Below, piece after piece: positions 17,621 through 25,833 of a stretch of DNA of 56,893 nt. Positions within the stretch are counted from its first letter, which is position 1. Every line of letters begins with the position of its first letter. Under the pieces are notes generated by a model. The model was not told the DNA's origin. It made no database searches and saw nothing but the letters and a program-made list of their open reading frames with translations. This stretch comes from an uncultured Mycoplasmatota bacterium (GTDB taxonomy: Bacteria; Bacillota_I; Bacilli_A; RF39; UBA660). Both the position numbers and the translations under genes were made by a program. The stretch is taken from assembly GCA_900551105.1 (NCBI GenBank), contig URUT01000003.1, positions 1-56,893 on the forward strand. Direction: 5' to 3'.

Positions 17621-20044
17621 ATGAGAGTATCACTAAATTTAGTAAAAAAATATATAGATTTACCAAAAGAATTAACATCTAAACAAATAGCTTATGACTT
17701 AACACTAAGAACTGTAGAAGTAGAAAGCGTAGAAAATACCCGCGATAAATTTCATGACATTGTCGTAGGTAAAATTTTAGAAGTAAAAAAACATCCAAAT
17801 GCTGATAGCTTAAAACTATGCTTAACTGACATTGGCGAAGAAGAACCAGTACAAATCGTTTGTGGAGGCTCAAACCTTTATGAAGATGAATTTGTAATTG
17901 TCTCTAAACCAGGATCAGAAGTTTACTGGCATGGCGAAGGCGAACTTGTCAAAATCAAAAAATCAAATTTAAGAGGAGAATCATCATTCGGAATGATTTG
18001 TGGTGCTACTGAAATATTCTTAAAAGAGATGTTTCCACCAAAAGATGAACGTGAAATAGTAGACTTAAAAGGAATTGATTGTAAGCCAGGACAAAATATC
18101 GCTGACGTTTTAGAACTTGCTGATACCATCTTAGAAATAGATAATAAGTCTCTAACTAATAGACCCGATTTATGGGGGCACTATGGAATAGCAAGAGAAC
18201 TTTCAGCCATTTACCATCTTCCCTTAAAACCACTACCAAAATTTAAAATGCCAGAAAATATCAAAAAATATGATGTAGAAATTAAAGAACCTCAAAAATG
18301 TCAAAGATATGCAGCAGTAGAAATTGATAATGTTTCTGTTAAACCATCACCACTATGGATGCAAGCAATTTTAACAAATACTGGTAGTAGGCCAATAAAT
18401 GCTATCGTAGATATCACAAACTTTGTTATGATAGCAGCCGGTCAGCCTGAACATGCCTTTGATAAAACTCACGTTGAAGGCGATAAAATAGTTGTCAGAA
18501 ACGCTCAAAAAGGCGAAAAACTAGAACTATTAGATAAGAATTATATTGAGCTTACTGAAGATGACCTAGTAATCTGCGATACAAAAGAACCTATGGCTCT
18601 AGCAGGAATTCGTGGTGGTATCAAAGATTCAATTTTACCTGAAACAACAAGCATAGTCTTAGAAGTAGCAAACTTTACTGCTAAAAGCATCAGAAAAACC
18701 GGTAAAAGATTTGATGAAAAAACCGATGCTTCAATTAGATACGAAAAAAATATTGATACCCAAAGAATTGATGATGGTCTAAGCTTAGCTCTAGAACTAT
18801 TTAAAGAAATCTTCCCTGAAAGCAAAATTACTGCTTATGTAGACAACTATCCAGTAAAAACCGAAAACGAAATAATAGATGTACCAGAAGAATTCTTAAA
18901 TACTAGACTAGGTAAAACCCTATCAAAAGAAACAATTGAAAGAGTATTAACCGACCTAGGCTATAATGTAGAATATGCCAAAGGAAATTATCATGTAACA
19001 GTTCCTGTATGGCGTTCAACTGGTGACGTATATCTTAAAGATGACGTAATGGGCGATATAGCAAGACTGTTAAGCTTTGAAAGCTTTGAACCAGTACCAA
19101 TTACTATGAGTGTTGACCACGCTGTTCTTCAAAGAGACTATACATTAGAAAGAAGAATTAAAGAGTATCTAGCACTAAGATGTGGCTTTAATGAAATATT
19201 TACCTATCCATGGATAGATGAAAAATATATTGATGCATCAGGAGCAAACAAAGAAGAAAATATAACTCTAGTAGCGCCTCCATCACCAAGTGAAAAATAC
19301 TTACGTACATCACTTTTACCTGGATCATTAGAAGCAATTACTAACAACTTACGTTACTTCACTGAATTTAAAATGTTTGAAATTGCCGAAGTATTTAAAA
19401 AAGGTGAATATCATCCATCAACTGAAGAAGAAACTCTACCAATCCAAGAAAAGCATTTAATTGCTACAATAACTGGTAAAGACCCAAAAAAATTATTCTA
19501 TGAACTAAAAGGTGTACTTGAATTGATGCCTGGCTATGTCCACATGGAAGACATTACCCTTAAACAAGGAGACAAACCATCATGGGCCGATATTAATGTT
19601 CATCTAGATATTTTACTTAAAAACAAAAAAATTGGTGAAATTGGTTTATTATCAATCAAAACTATGAACGCTGCAAAAATTAAACGTACTAATGTAGCCG
19701 TTCTAGAATTAAATTTAGATAAATTAGAACCATTAGACTCTAGAACTAATGACTTCAAACATATTCCAGTACTACCATCAGTTGAAAAAGACTTATCTGT
19801 TTTAGTTCCTGAAGAGATAACCTGGAAAGAAATTGAAAACGCTATAAAAAATAGAGTTGATGGCATTACATTTATCGAAGAATATCGTGGTAACCAAATA
19901 CCTGAAGGCCAAAAGTCTATAAGCTTCAAATTTACAATAGACAACAAAGAAACAACAATGACTGCTGAACAAATAAATGAAAAAATGAACTCAATCATTA
20001 AAGAATTAAATCGTAAATGTAAAGCTACTTTAAGAGAGGAATAA
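17621..20044 (+). CDS. pheT: Phenylalanyl-tRNA synthetase beta subunit
   Basis: This 807-residue partner of PheS has the usual domain order. An EMAP-like tRNA-binding domain (about 40-155, VVGKILEVKKHPNADSLKL) is followed by the B3/4 editing domain (about 215-385), which removes Tyr from mischarged tRNA-Phe. The B5 domain, a catalytic-like core and the C-terminal FDX-ACB anticodon-binding domain (about 710-805, PVLPSVEKDLSVLV) complete it. GGAGG lies immediately before ATG 17621. Expression depends on the T-box upstream of pheS. Confidence 0.97.
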   Translation: MRVSLNLVKKYIDLPKELTSKQIAYDLTLRTVEVESVENTRDKFHDIVVGKILEVKKHPNADSLKLCLTDIGEEEPVQIVCGGSNLYEDEFVIVSKPGSEVYWHGEGELVKIKKSNLRGESSFGMICGATEIFLKEMFPPKDEREIVDLKGIDCKPGQNIADVLELADTILEIDNKSLTNRPDLWGHYGIARELSAIYHLPLKPLPKFKMPENIKKYDVEIKEPQKCQRYAAVEIDNVSVKPSPLWMQAILTNTGSRPINAIVDITNFVMIAAGQPEHAFDKTHVEGDKIVVRNAQKGEKLELLDKNYIELTEDDLVICDTKEPMALAGIRGGIKDSILPETTSIVLEVANFTAKSIRKTGKRFDEKTDASIRYEKNIDTQRIDDGLSLALELFKEIFPESKITAYVDNYPVKTENEIIDVPEEFLNTRLGKTLSKETIERVLTDLGYNVEYAKGNYHVTVPVWRSTGDVYLKDDVMGDIARLLSFESFEPVPITMSVDHAVLQRDYTLERRIKEYLALRCGFNEIFTYPWIDEKYIDASGANKEENITLVAPPSPSEKYLRTSLLPGSLEAITNNLRYFTEFKMFEIAEVFKKGEYHPSTEEETLPIQEKHLIATITGKDPKKLFYELKGVLELMPGYVHMEDITLKQGDKPSWADINVHLDILLKNKKIGEIGLLSIKTMNAAKIKRTNVAVLELNLDKLEPLDSRTNDFKHIPVLPSVEKDLSVLVPEEITWKEIENAIKNRVDGITFIEEYRGNQIPEGQKSISFKFTIDNKETTMTAEQINEKMNSIIKELNRKCKATLREE

Positions 20045-20058
20045 AAAACTCTCTTTTC
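20032..20058 (+). terminator. Terminator of pheS-pheT
   Basis: The stem AAGAGAG / CTCTCTT (20032-20038 and 20049-20055) overlaps the pheT stop codon and leads into a T-rich tail interrupted by C. Confidence 0.65.
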
Positions 20059-20095
20059 TTTTGCAAATAAAACCCAAAATCACATAAAATTTAAT

Positions 20096-20755
20096 ATGAG
20101 AAAAGTATTATATATATTATTAATTATTTGTTTTGTGTTCATTATAACGTTTTCCGTAAATGGCACAACTGCATCATTTCCCTTAATTGGCAAAACTATA
20201 ATTTTAGATAGCGGACACGGAGGTAAGGATGGCGGAGCTATTGTCGAAAATATAAAGGAAAAAGATCTAAACTTACAAATAACCCTAAAAATAAAAGATG
20301 AACTAGTAAATCTAGGTGCAAACGTAATCTTAACAAGAAGTGACGACAACGATTTAAGTGATTTAAATGCTACAAGAAGAAAGAAAAGCGACTTTAATAA
20401 CCGTATCAAAATTATTAATAACTCCCACGCAGACCTCTATTTATCAATACACTTAAATAGCTATGAAAACACCAAATATCGTGGACCGCAAGTTTTCTAC
20501 ACAAAAACCCCTAAACAAAATAAAGCTATCGCTGAAGTTTACCAAGAACACTTAAATAAATTTTCTAATTCCAAACGCAAAGTTAAAATAAACACAGGAA
20601 AATACATGTATGAAAAACTAAATGTTCCAGGTGTCTTAATTGAATGTGGCTTTCTAACCAACTATTTTGACCGTACTAATTTACAAAACTCAAAATATCA
20701 ACAATCTCTAGCGACTGTCATCAGTGAAGCAACTATTTACTATTTTTATAATTAA
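20096..20755 (+). CDS. N-acetylmuramoyl-L-alanine amidase (CwlD-like)
   Basis: This 219-residue amidase_3 enzyme has an N-terminal signal anchor (about 3-22). The zinc ligands are His41 in LDSGHGGKDGG, Glu55 in KEKDLNL and His119 in LYLSIHLNS. The catalytic Glu183 lies in VLIECGFLTN. It cleaves the bond between muramic acid and the stem peptide outside the cell. Size and motif spacing are like CwlD, which makes the muramic-lactam of the spore cortex, and a GerQ homologue in the window makes a spore role possible. The start codon overlaps a region with little Shine-Dalgarno. Confidence 0.85.
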   Translation: MRKVLYILLIICFVFIITFSVNGTTASFPLIGKTIILDSGHGGKDGGAIVENIKEKDLNLQITLKIKDELVNLGANVILTRSDDNDLSDLNATRRKKSDFNNRIKIINNSHADLYLSIHLNSYENTKYRGPQVFYTKTPKQNKAIAEVYQEHLNKFSNSKRKVKINTGKYMYEKLNVPGVLIECGFLTNYFDRTNLQNSKYQQSLATVISEATIYYFYN

Positions 20756-20828
20756 TTCATTAAATTTTCATATTATTGATATATGATTTACTCGTAATGT
20801 GTGATATAATTTAATAATAGGTGAGACC

Positions 20829-21758
20829 ATGAGAATGAAAGTCTTTAAAACAATTGAAGAGCAAATTAGTATCTTAGAAAATAAAGGTCTAGTAATTGAT
20901 GATTACCTTTTAGCAGAAGATATCTTAATTCGTGAAAATTACTTTTTTATTATGGGTTATAGACATTTATTCTTAAAGAGTAATAAAGAAAGACAATTCA
21001 TTCCTGGTACCAACTTTCGTGAATTATATGCATTATTTAATTTTGATAGACAAATAAGAAACATAATATTTAAAAATTTACTAATTGTAGAAAATAACAT
21101 GAAAAGTATTTTTTCTTATCAACTATCAAAAAAATATGGTTTTAGAGAAAAAGACTATTTAAGGCCAGGCAACTTTACTAAAGCGCCCGAAAAACAAAGG
21201 CAGCTTAATGACACTCTAAAAAAGATGAAACGCCAAATTAGAGTTAATGGTTCGCAGCACTCAGCTACCTGTCATTATCTAAAAAATTATGGATACATCC
21301 CTTTATGGGTAGTTGTTAAAGTATTATCATTTGGAATCGTTGGTGAGTTATTCACAGTCATGAAAAAAGAGGATCAAGCAGAAATAGCAGATATTTATAA
21401 TCTATCTATTAACAATCTTCTAACATACTTACCGGTTCTATCAAATTATCGTAATCTGTGTGCTCATGAAGATATCTTATATGACCATCGTAGTCAAAAG
21501 ATTATAAATGACACCAAATACCATGAAGGCTTGAATATCCCAACAACTGATGGCGAATATATTTATGGAAAAGATGACTTATTCGCACTAATTATTATTT
21601 TGAGGCAGTTGCTAAGACTAGAAGAATTTAGACTACTGATTAATGAACTTAGTTACGAAATAGACATCCTTTGTGGTAAATTAAAGGTAATAAATATCGG
21701 TAAAGTTCTAGACGAAATGGGTTTTCCACGAAACTTTAGAGATATATTAGAAATATAG
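20829..21758 (+). CDS. Abi_2 family HEPN-type abortive-infection protein (AbiD/AbiF-like)
   Basis: This 309-residue protein matches the Abi_2 family. It has FKTIEEQISILENKGLVIDD at the start, FDRQIRNIIFKNLLIVENNMKS near 72-92, and the HEPN RNase motif Rx4H, RNLCAH (Arg208 to His213). Family members block phage growth, probably by cutting RNA once triggered, and relatives are thought ancestral to Cas13 nucleases. TATAAT (20805-20810) and AGGTGAG precede the start. The HtrA-like protease gene begins nine bases after the stop, so the two are probably co-transcribed. There is no room upstream for the larger non-coding RNA reported for some AbiF systems. Confidence 0.85.
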   Translation: MRMKVFKTIEEQISILENKGLVIDDYLLAEDILIRENYFFIMGYRHLFLKSNKERQFIPGTNFRELYALFNFDRQIRNIIFKNLLIVENNMKSIFSYQLSKKYGFREKDYLRPGNFTKAPEKQRQLNDTLKKMKRQIRVNGSQHSATCHYLKNYGYIPLWVVVKVLSFGIVGELFTVMKKEDQAEIADIYNLSINNLLTYLPVLSNYRNLCAHEDILYDHRSQKIINDTKYHEGLNIPTTDGEYIYGKDDLFALIIILRQLLRLEEFRLLINELSYEIDILCGKLKVINIGKVLDEMGFPRNFRDILEI

Positions 21759-21767
21759 GAGGAAAAA

Positions 21768-22874
21768 ATGAAAAATAATAATGGAAAAATATTTATTTGG
21801 ATAATCGTAATACTAGTATCTATTGGTGTAGGAAGTGTAGGCATGTACTACGGAATAAGATACTTTAAACCACTAAGCCAAACAGTGGTAAATAAACTAG
21901 AAAAAGAAGTAACCGTAAATGAAAATGGCATAGCTGATGCCGTAGAAAAACTATACGACGCAGTAGTCGTAGTTGAATCATATCAAAAAGGAACTCTAAC
22001 AAGTAGTGGTACTGGTTTTGTTTATAAAACAGATGACAAAAATGCCTACATCTTAACAAATAACCACGTAATTTCAGGTGCTACCGAAGTTAAAGTAACA
22101 TTCACAAATAACAAAACTGAAACTGTAAAAGTTGTTGGTAGTGATGAATATACTGATATCGGGCTTTTATCAGTAGCAAAAGATAAAGTAATTAAAGTAG
22201 CAGAAATTGGTAAAGCAGAAGATACAAGATTAGGAGATACAGCATTTGTAATCGGAACCCCTCTTGGCTCAGAATATTCATGGACAGTAACTAGAGGTAT
22301 TATCAGTGGTAAAGATCGTTTAGTAGAAGTAAATGCTTCAAACTCAAGTGTTTCTTCTTGGGTAATGAAAGTATTACAAACAGACGCAGCAATCAACAGT
22401 GGTAACTCAGGTGGACCAATCGCTAACTCAAATGGAGAAGTTATAGGAATTACTAACATGAAACTAATAAGTAGTGGTGTAGAAGGTATGGGTTTTGCAA
22501 TTCCAATTGAAGATGCTGTAACAGTAGCTGATGCACTAATGAATGGTGGTAAACTAGAAAGACCACTTTTAGGAGTTGGAACTTTAGATGTTACAAACAC
22601 TACATCATTAATTCGTGATTATGGAATTAGTTTAGATAAAAATATAACTACTGGCGCCGTAGTTGGTTATGTTCAAAAAGGCTCACCAGCTGATAAAATA
22701 GGTTTGGAAAAAGGTGACGTAATTACTAAATTTGGTGATTATGACATTAAAAATTCATCATTCTTAAAATACTACTTATATAAATATAATGTCGGTGACA
22801 AAGTTGAAGTAACCTTTATTAGAGATAGTAAAACTCAAACTAAAACAATTACTTTAAGCAAAAAAGCAGAATAG
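21768..22874 (+). CDS. htrA: HtrA/DegP-like membrane-anchored serine protease
   Basis: This 368-residue protease has one N-terminal transmembrane anchor (about 9-30), a trypsin-like domain and a C-terminal PDZ domain (about 270-365, AVVGYVQKGSPADKIGLEKGD). The catalytic triad is His100 (LTNNHVISG), Asp130 (YTDIGLL) and Ser214 (NSGNSGGPI). It would degrade or refold damaged exported proteins. GGAGG precedes ATG 21768. It directly follows the Abi_2 gene. Confidence 0.93.
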   Translation: MKNNNGKIFIWIIVILVSIGVGSVGMYYGIRYFKPLSQTVVNKLEKEVTVNENGIADAVEKLYDAVVVVESYQKGTLTSSGTGFVYKTDDKNAYILTNNHVISGATEVKVTFTNNKTETVKVVGSDEYTDIGLLSVAKDKVIKVAEIGKAEDTRLGDTAFVIGTPLGSEYSWTVTRGIISGKDRLVEVNASNSSVSSWVMKVLQTDAAINSGNSGGPIANSNGEVIGITNMKLISSGVEGMGFAIPIEDAVTVADALMNGGKLERPLLGVGTLDVTNTTSLIRDYGISLDKNITTGAVVGYVQKGSPADKIGLEKGDVITKFGDYDIKNSSFLKYYLYKYNVGDKVEVTFIRDSKTQTKTITLSKKAE

Positions 22875-22898
22875 ACTTTATTTAAGGTCTATTTTTTT
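22870..22898 (+). terminator. Terminator after htrA
   Basis: The stem AATAGAC / GTCTATT (22870-22876 and 22887-22893) with seven T after it overlaps the htrA stop. TATACT for the next gene follows at 22901-22906. Confidence 0.85.
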
Positions 22899-22924
22899 GT
22901 TATACTAAAGTGGGAGGCATCAAA

Positions 22925-23644
22925 ATGAAAGTACAAATAATCGGATCAGGAAGCATGTGGACAAAGTATAACAGTGCTTGTTATTTAATAGATAAAGATA
23001 TAATGGTAGACTTTCCAAATGGAACTTGTAAATATTTATATAGACAAAATATTGAACCAAGAACAATTAACTATGTTTTATTAACTCATTTTCATGGCGA
23101 TCACTACTTTGACATGCCATTTTATATCTTAAATAAATCTAAATCTAGTTCTAAAAATATTATCGTATATTGCTCAAAAGAAGGCGAAAGCAAAATAAAT
23201 ACAATTGGGGATCTAGCTTTTCCAAATTCTTTCAAAGAAGCCTGCACCGCCACAAACATTAAATACATAAGTGATGATGAATTTAGTATTAATGACTATA
23301 AAATTACAAAATTATTAGTAGATCACGGCAGAATGAAACCAGCCTATGGTTATATATTTCAAAAAGATAACATATTTGTTGGCTTTACCGGTGATACTGC
23401 TCTATGCCAAAATGTAGAAATAATGGCCCAAAAATGTAGCTATCTCTTCTGTGACTGTATGCTGTTAACAGGAACAGTAAAACATCAAGGTATAGATAAT
23501 TTAGAATACCTTGCATCAAAATATCAAAATTGTACATTTATCGTAAGTCATTTAGAAGATGTAACAAGAGACAAATTAAAAGAATTAAATATTTCTAATA
23601 TCATTGTTCCCGAAGATTACCGAACTCTAATAATTGACAAATAA
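22925..23644 (+). CDS. Metallo-beta-lactamase fold hydrolase (RNase Z-like)
   Basis: This 239-residue protein has the metal-binding motif THFHGDH (about 59-65), an Asp in FVGFTGDTALC and a late His in FIVSHLED. A short beta-lactamase fold of this type occurs in RNase Z-like and other hydrolases. It lacks the long exosite arm of true tRNase Z, so the substrate is unknown. ATG 22925 follows GGGAGG; an in-frame GTG at 22910 overlaps that site and is rejected. The predicted leader is about 12 bases. Confidence 0.8.
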   Translation: MKVQIIGSGSMWTKYNSACYLIDKDIMVDFPNGTCKYLYRQNIEPRTINYVLLTHFHGDHYFDMPFYILNKSKSSSKNIIVYCSKEGESKINTIGDLAFPNSFKEACTATNIKYISDDEFSINDYKITKLLVDHGRMKPAYGYIFQKDNIFVGFTGDTALCQNVEIMAQKCSYLFCDCMLLTGTVKHQGIDNLEYLASKYQNCTFIVSHLEDVTRDKLKELNISNIIVPEDYRTLIIDK

Positions 23645-23661
23645 ATGATAGAAATAGTCTA

Positions 23662-23687
23662 AAGGCTTTAATTAAAGTCTTTTTTTT
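23662..23687 (+). terminator. Terminator after the MBL-fold gene
   Basis: The stem AAGGCTTT / AAAGTCTT (23662-23669 and 23674-23681, one G-T pair) is followed by T residues. TATACT at 23690-23695 follows for the next gene. Confidence 0.8.
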
Positions 23688-23715
23688 GTTATACTCTAAC
23701 TTAGGTGAACAAATT

Positions 23716-24720
23716 ATGGGAATGATTAAATTTGCTTTAAAAGGTAGTTATAAACGCTACTATAAAAATTTAAAAAAATTAGCTAAAGAAAATCACAAAA
23801 ACGCCAATTTGATGTTTATAGATACAGTTTTTTCCACAATATTTTTAAAATCCGGAATGCAAGATTATTTAAATTATAAATTTTACGATAAAAGCTATAA
23901 AGAAAGAAAAGAATATGCTACTATAGGCTATCAAAATGACTTCTATAAAATAGCAGCAAATATTAAATATGCACCGTTTTTTTCAAATAAAGTAAATTTC
24001 CACAAAAATTTTCATGACTACACAAAAAGAAAATATGTTTGTTATGAAGATGGATATTCAAAAGTAAAAGAATTTATAAAAGAGACAAAAGAATTTGTTC
24101 GTAAACCAATTAAAGGCCTTGGGGGCCAAGACGTAGAAAAAATAAATGCTAAAGATATTAAAGATATCAAAACATTCTACGAAAAACTAAAAGAAGAAGA
24201 CTGTTTTTTAGAAGAATTAGTAATTCAAGATGAAACTTGGTCAAAATTAAATCCTAAAAGTATCAACACCATCAGAGTAGTTACTAAATGTATCAATGGG
24301 AAAAGTGAAATTTTATACGCTGTCGCCAGAGTAGGTAGTGGAGCATCTATCGCTGATAATTTCCACAAAGGTGGCGTAGGCATTAAAGTAAATATTACAA
24401 AAGGTTGCCTAGAAGGAAATGCCATAGATAAAAGTGGTAAAGAAAGCGAGCGACTAAAAGAAACCAATATCGTAGTCGATGGCTACCAAATACCATACTG
24501 GAAAGAAATAAAAAAGATGGTTAATAGTGCAGCAAAAGTTAATGATAATGTTAACATAATTGGCTGGGACATTGCCATTTCAAAAGATGGACCTGTAATA
24601 ATTGAAGGAAATAGAGGCCCAGGAATGGATATAATCCAAATGTTATATAAAAGGGGCGTCAAAAAAGATTTAGAACAAATCAAACAAGAAATTTTAAACT
24701 CAAAATTAGAAAGTAGATGA
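23716..24720 (+). CDS. Sugar-transfer-associated ATP-grasp protein
   Basis: This 334-residue cytosolic protein fits the ATP-grasp family often found with polysaccharide genes (ATPgrasp_ST). FVRKPIKGLGGQDV is the ATP-binding loop, EELVIQ follows it, NTIRVVTKCINGK is the central strand, and IIGWDIAISKDGPVIIEGN near 280-298 holds the metal-binding Asp and Glu/Asn. A ligase reaction using ATP and a carboxylate is expected. No glycosyltransferase or capsule gene is next to it, so the substrate remains unknown. ATG 23716 follows TTAGGTGA; the open frame upstream overlaps the promoter. Confidence 0.75.
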   Translation: MGMIKFALKGSYKRYYKNLKKLAKENHKNANLMFIDTVFSTIFLKSGMQDYLNYKFYDKSYKERKEYATIGYQNDFYKIAANIKYAPFFSNKVNFHKNFHDYTKRKYVCYEDGYSKVKEFIKETKEFVRKPIKGLGGQDVEKINAKDIKDIKTFYEKLKEEDCFLEELVIQDETWSKLNPKSINTIRVVTKCINGKSEILYAVARVGSGASIADNFHKGGVGIKVNITKGCLEGNAIDKSGKESERLKETNIVVDGYQIPYWKEIKKMVNSAAKVNDNVNIIGWDIAISKDGPVIIEGNRGPGMDIIQMLYKRGVKKDLEQIKQEILNSKLESR

Positions 24721-24724
24721 TAGT

Positions 24725-25822
24725 ATGTTAAAAGCAGGAATCGTAGGACTACCAAATGTTGGTAAAAGTACCCTATTCAATGCAATAACTAAAAAAAATA
24801 TTCTAGCTGCAAATTATCCCTTTGCAACTATTGACCCAAACGTTGGCGTTGTAACTGTACCAGACGAAAGATTAGCTTATTTAGAAAATCTTTATATGCC
24901 TGAAAGAACAATTCCCACAACTTACGAATTTACAGACATTGCTGGCTTAGTAAAAGGTGCATCAAAAGGCGAAGGCCTAGGAAATAAATTCTTAAGTCAT
25001 ATCCGTGAAGTAGATGCCATCGTTGAAGTTGTTAGATGCTTTGAAGAAGAAAATATTATCCATGTTGAAGGTGGCGTAGACCCAGTAAGAGATATAGAAA
25101 TAATAAATGTAGAACTAATAATCTCAGATTTAGAAATAGTTCAAAATCGTTTATCTAAAATCGCCAAAAAGTGTGAAATGACAAAAGATAAACAAGAATT
25201 ATTAGAATTCAACACTTTAAAAAAATGCGAAGAAGCACTTTTACAAAATATTCCGCTAAGAAGACTAGAACTAACTAAAGAAGAAAAGTTATCTCTAAAA
25301 GCCTTTTGTTTCATAACTTTAAAACCAATTATCTATATGGCAAATGTAAGTGAAGAAGATGCAATTATTGGCCATAATAAATATACTGATGAAGTATGCT
25401 CTTACGCTGCTAACGAAAATGCCAGTGTTATTGTAGTATGTGCAAAAATGGAAAGTGAACTAGCAGAACTAAACGAAGAAGACAAAGAACAATTTTTAAA
25501 AGAAATGGGTATATCATCATCTGGCCTAGACAAACTAATATATGCAACCTATGACTTACTTGGACTTCAAACATTCTTCACCTCAGGAAAAGATGAATGC
25601 CGTGCTTGGACATTTAAAAAAGGAATGAAAGCCCCTGAATGTGCTGGCATCATCCACAGTGACTTTGAACGTGGTTTTATCAAAGCTGAAGTAATGTCAT
25701 TTGAAGACTTAAAAGAATATGGCACTGAAATAAAAGTAAAAGAAGCAGGAAAAATGCGCCTAGAAGGCAAAGAATATCTAATGCAAGATGGCGACATTGT
25801 CTACTTTAGATTTAACGTATAA
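24725..25822 (+). CDS. ychF: Obg-like ATPase/GTPase YchF
   Basis: This 365-residue P-loop protein of the Obg family has G1 GLPNVGKST, the switch region NYPFATIDPN, and the G3-like motif DIAGLVKGASKGEGLGNKFL. The G4 position reads MANVSE instead of NKxD, which marks YchF as ATP-preferring. The C-terminal TGS domain (about 280-365) ends in VYFRFNV. YchF binds ribosomes and influences stress responses and translation fidelity. It begins four bases after the previous stop and is probably co-transcribed with it. Confidence 0.96.
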   Translation: MLKAGIVGLPNVGKSTLFNAITKKNILAANYPFATIDPNVGVVTVPDERLAYLENLYMPERTIPTTYEFTDIAGLVKGASKGEGLGNKFLSHIREVDAIVEVVRCFEEENIIHVEGGVDPVRDIEIINVELIISDLEIVQNRLSKIAKKCEMTKDKQELLEFNTLKKCEEALLQNIPLRRLELTKEEKLSLKAFCFITLKPIIYMANVSEEDAIIGHNKYTDEVCSYAANENASVIVVCAKMESELAELNEEDKEQFLKEMGISSSGLDKLIYATYDLLGLQTFFTSGKDECRAWTFKKGMKAPECAGIIHSDFERGFIKAEVMSFEDLKEYGTEIKVKEAGKMRLEGKEYLMQDGDIVYFRFNV

Positions 25823-25833
25823 AGGAGGAAAAT

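Noticed and set aside
20756..20828. A non-coding RNA partner of the Abi_2 gene, as described for AbiF relatives
   Set aside because: Only 73 bases separate the amidase and the Abi gene, and they hold the promoter. No structured RNA is visible.
22046..22600. Minus-strand 184-residue frame inside htrA
   Set aside because: It is antisense to the conserved protease core and its composition mirrors the codons of htrA; no ribosome site.
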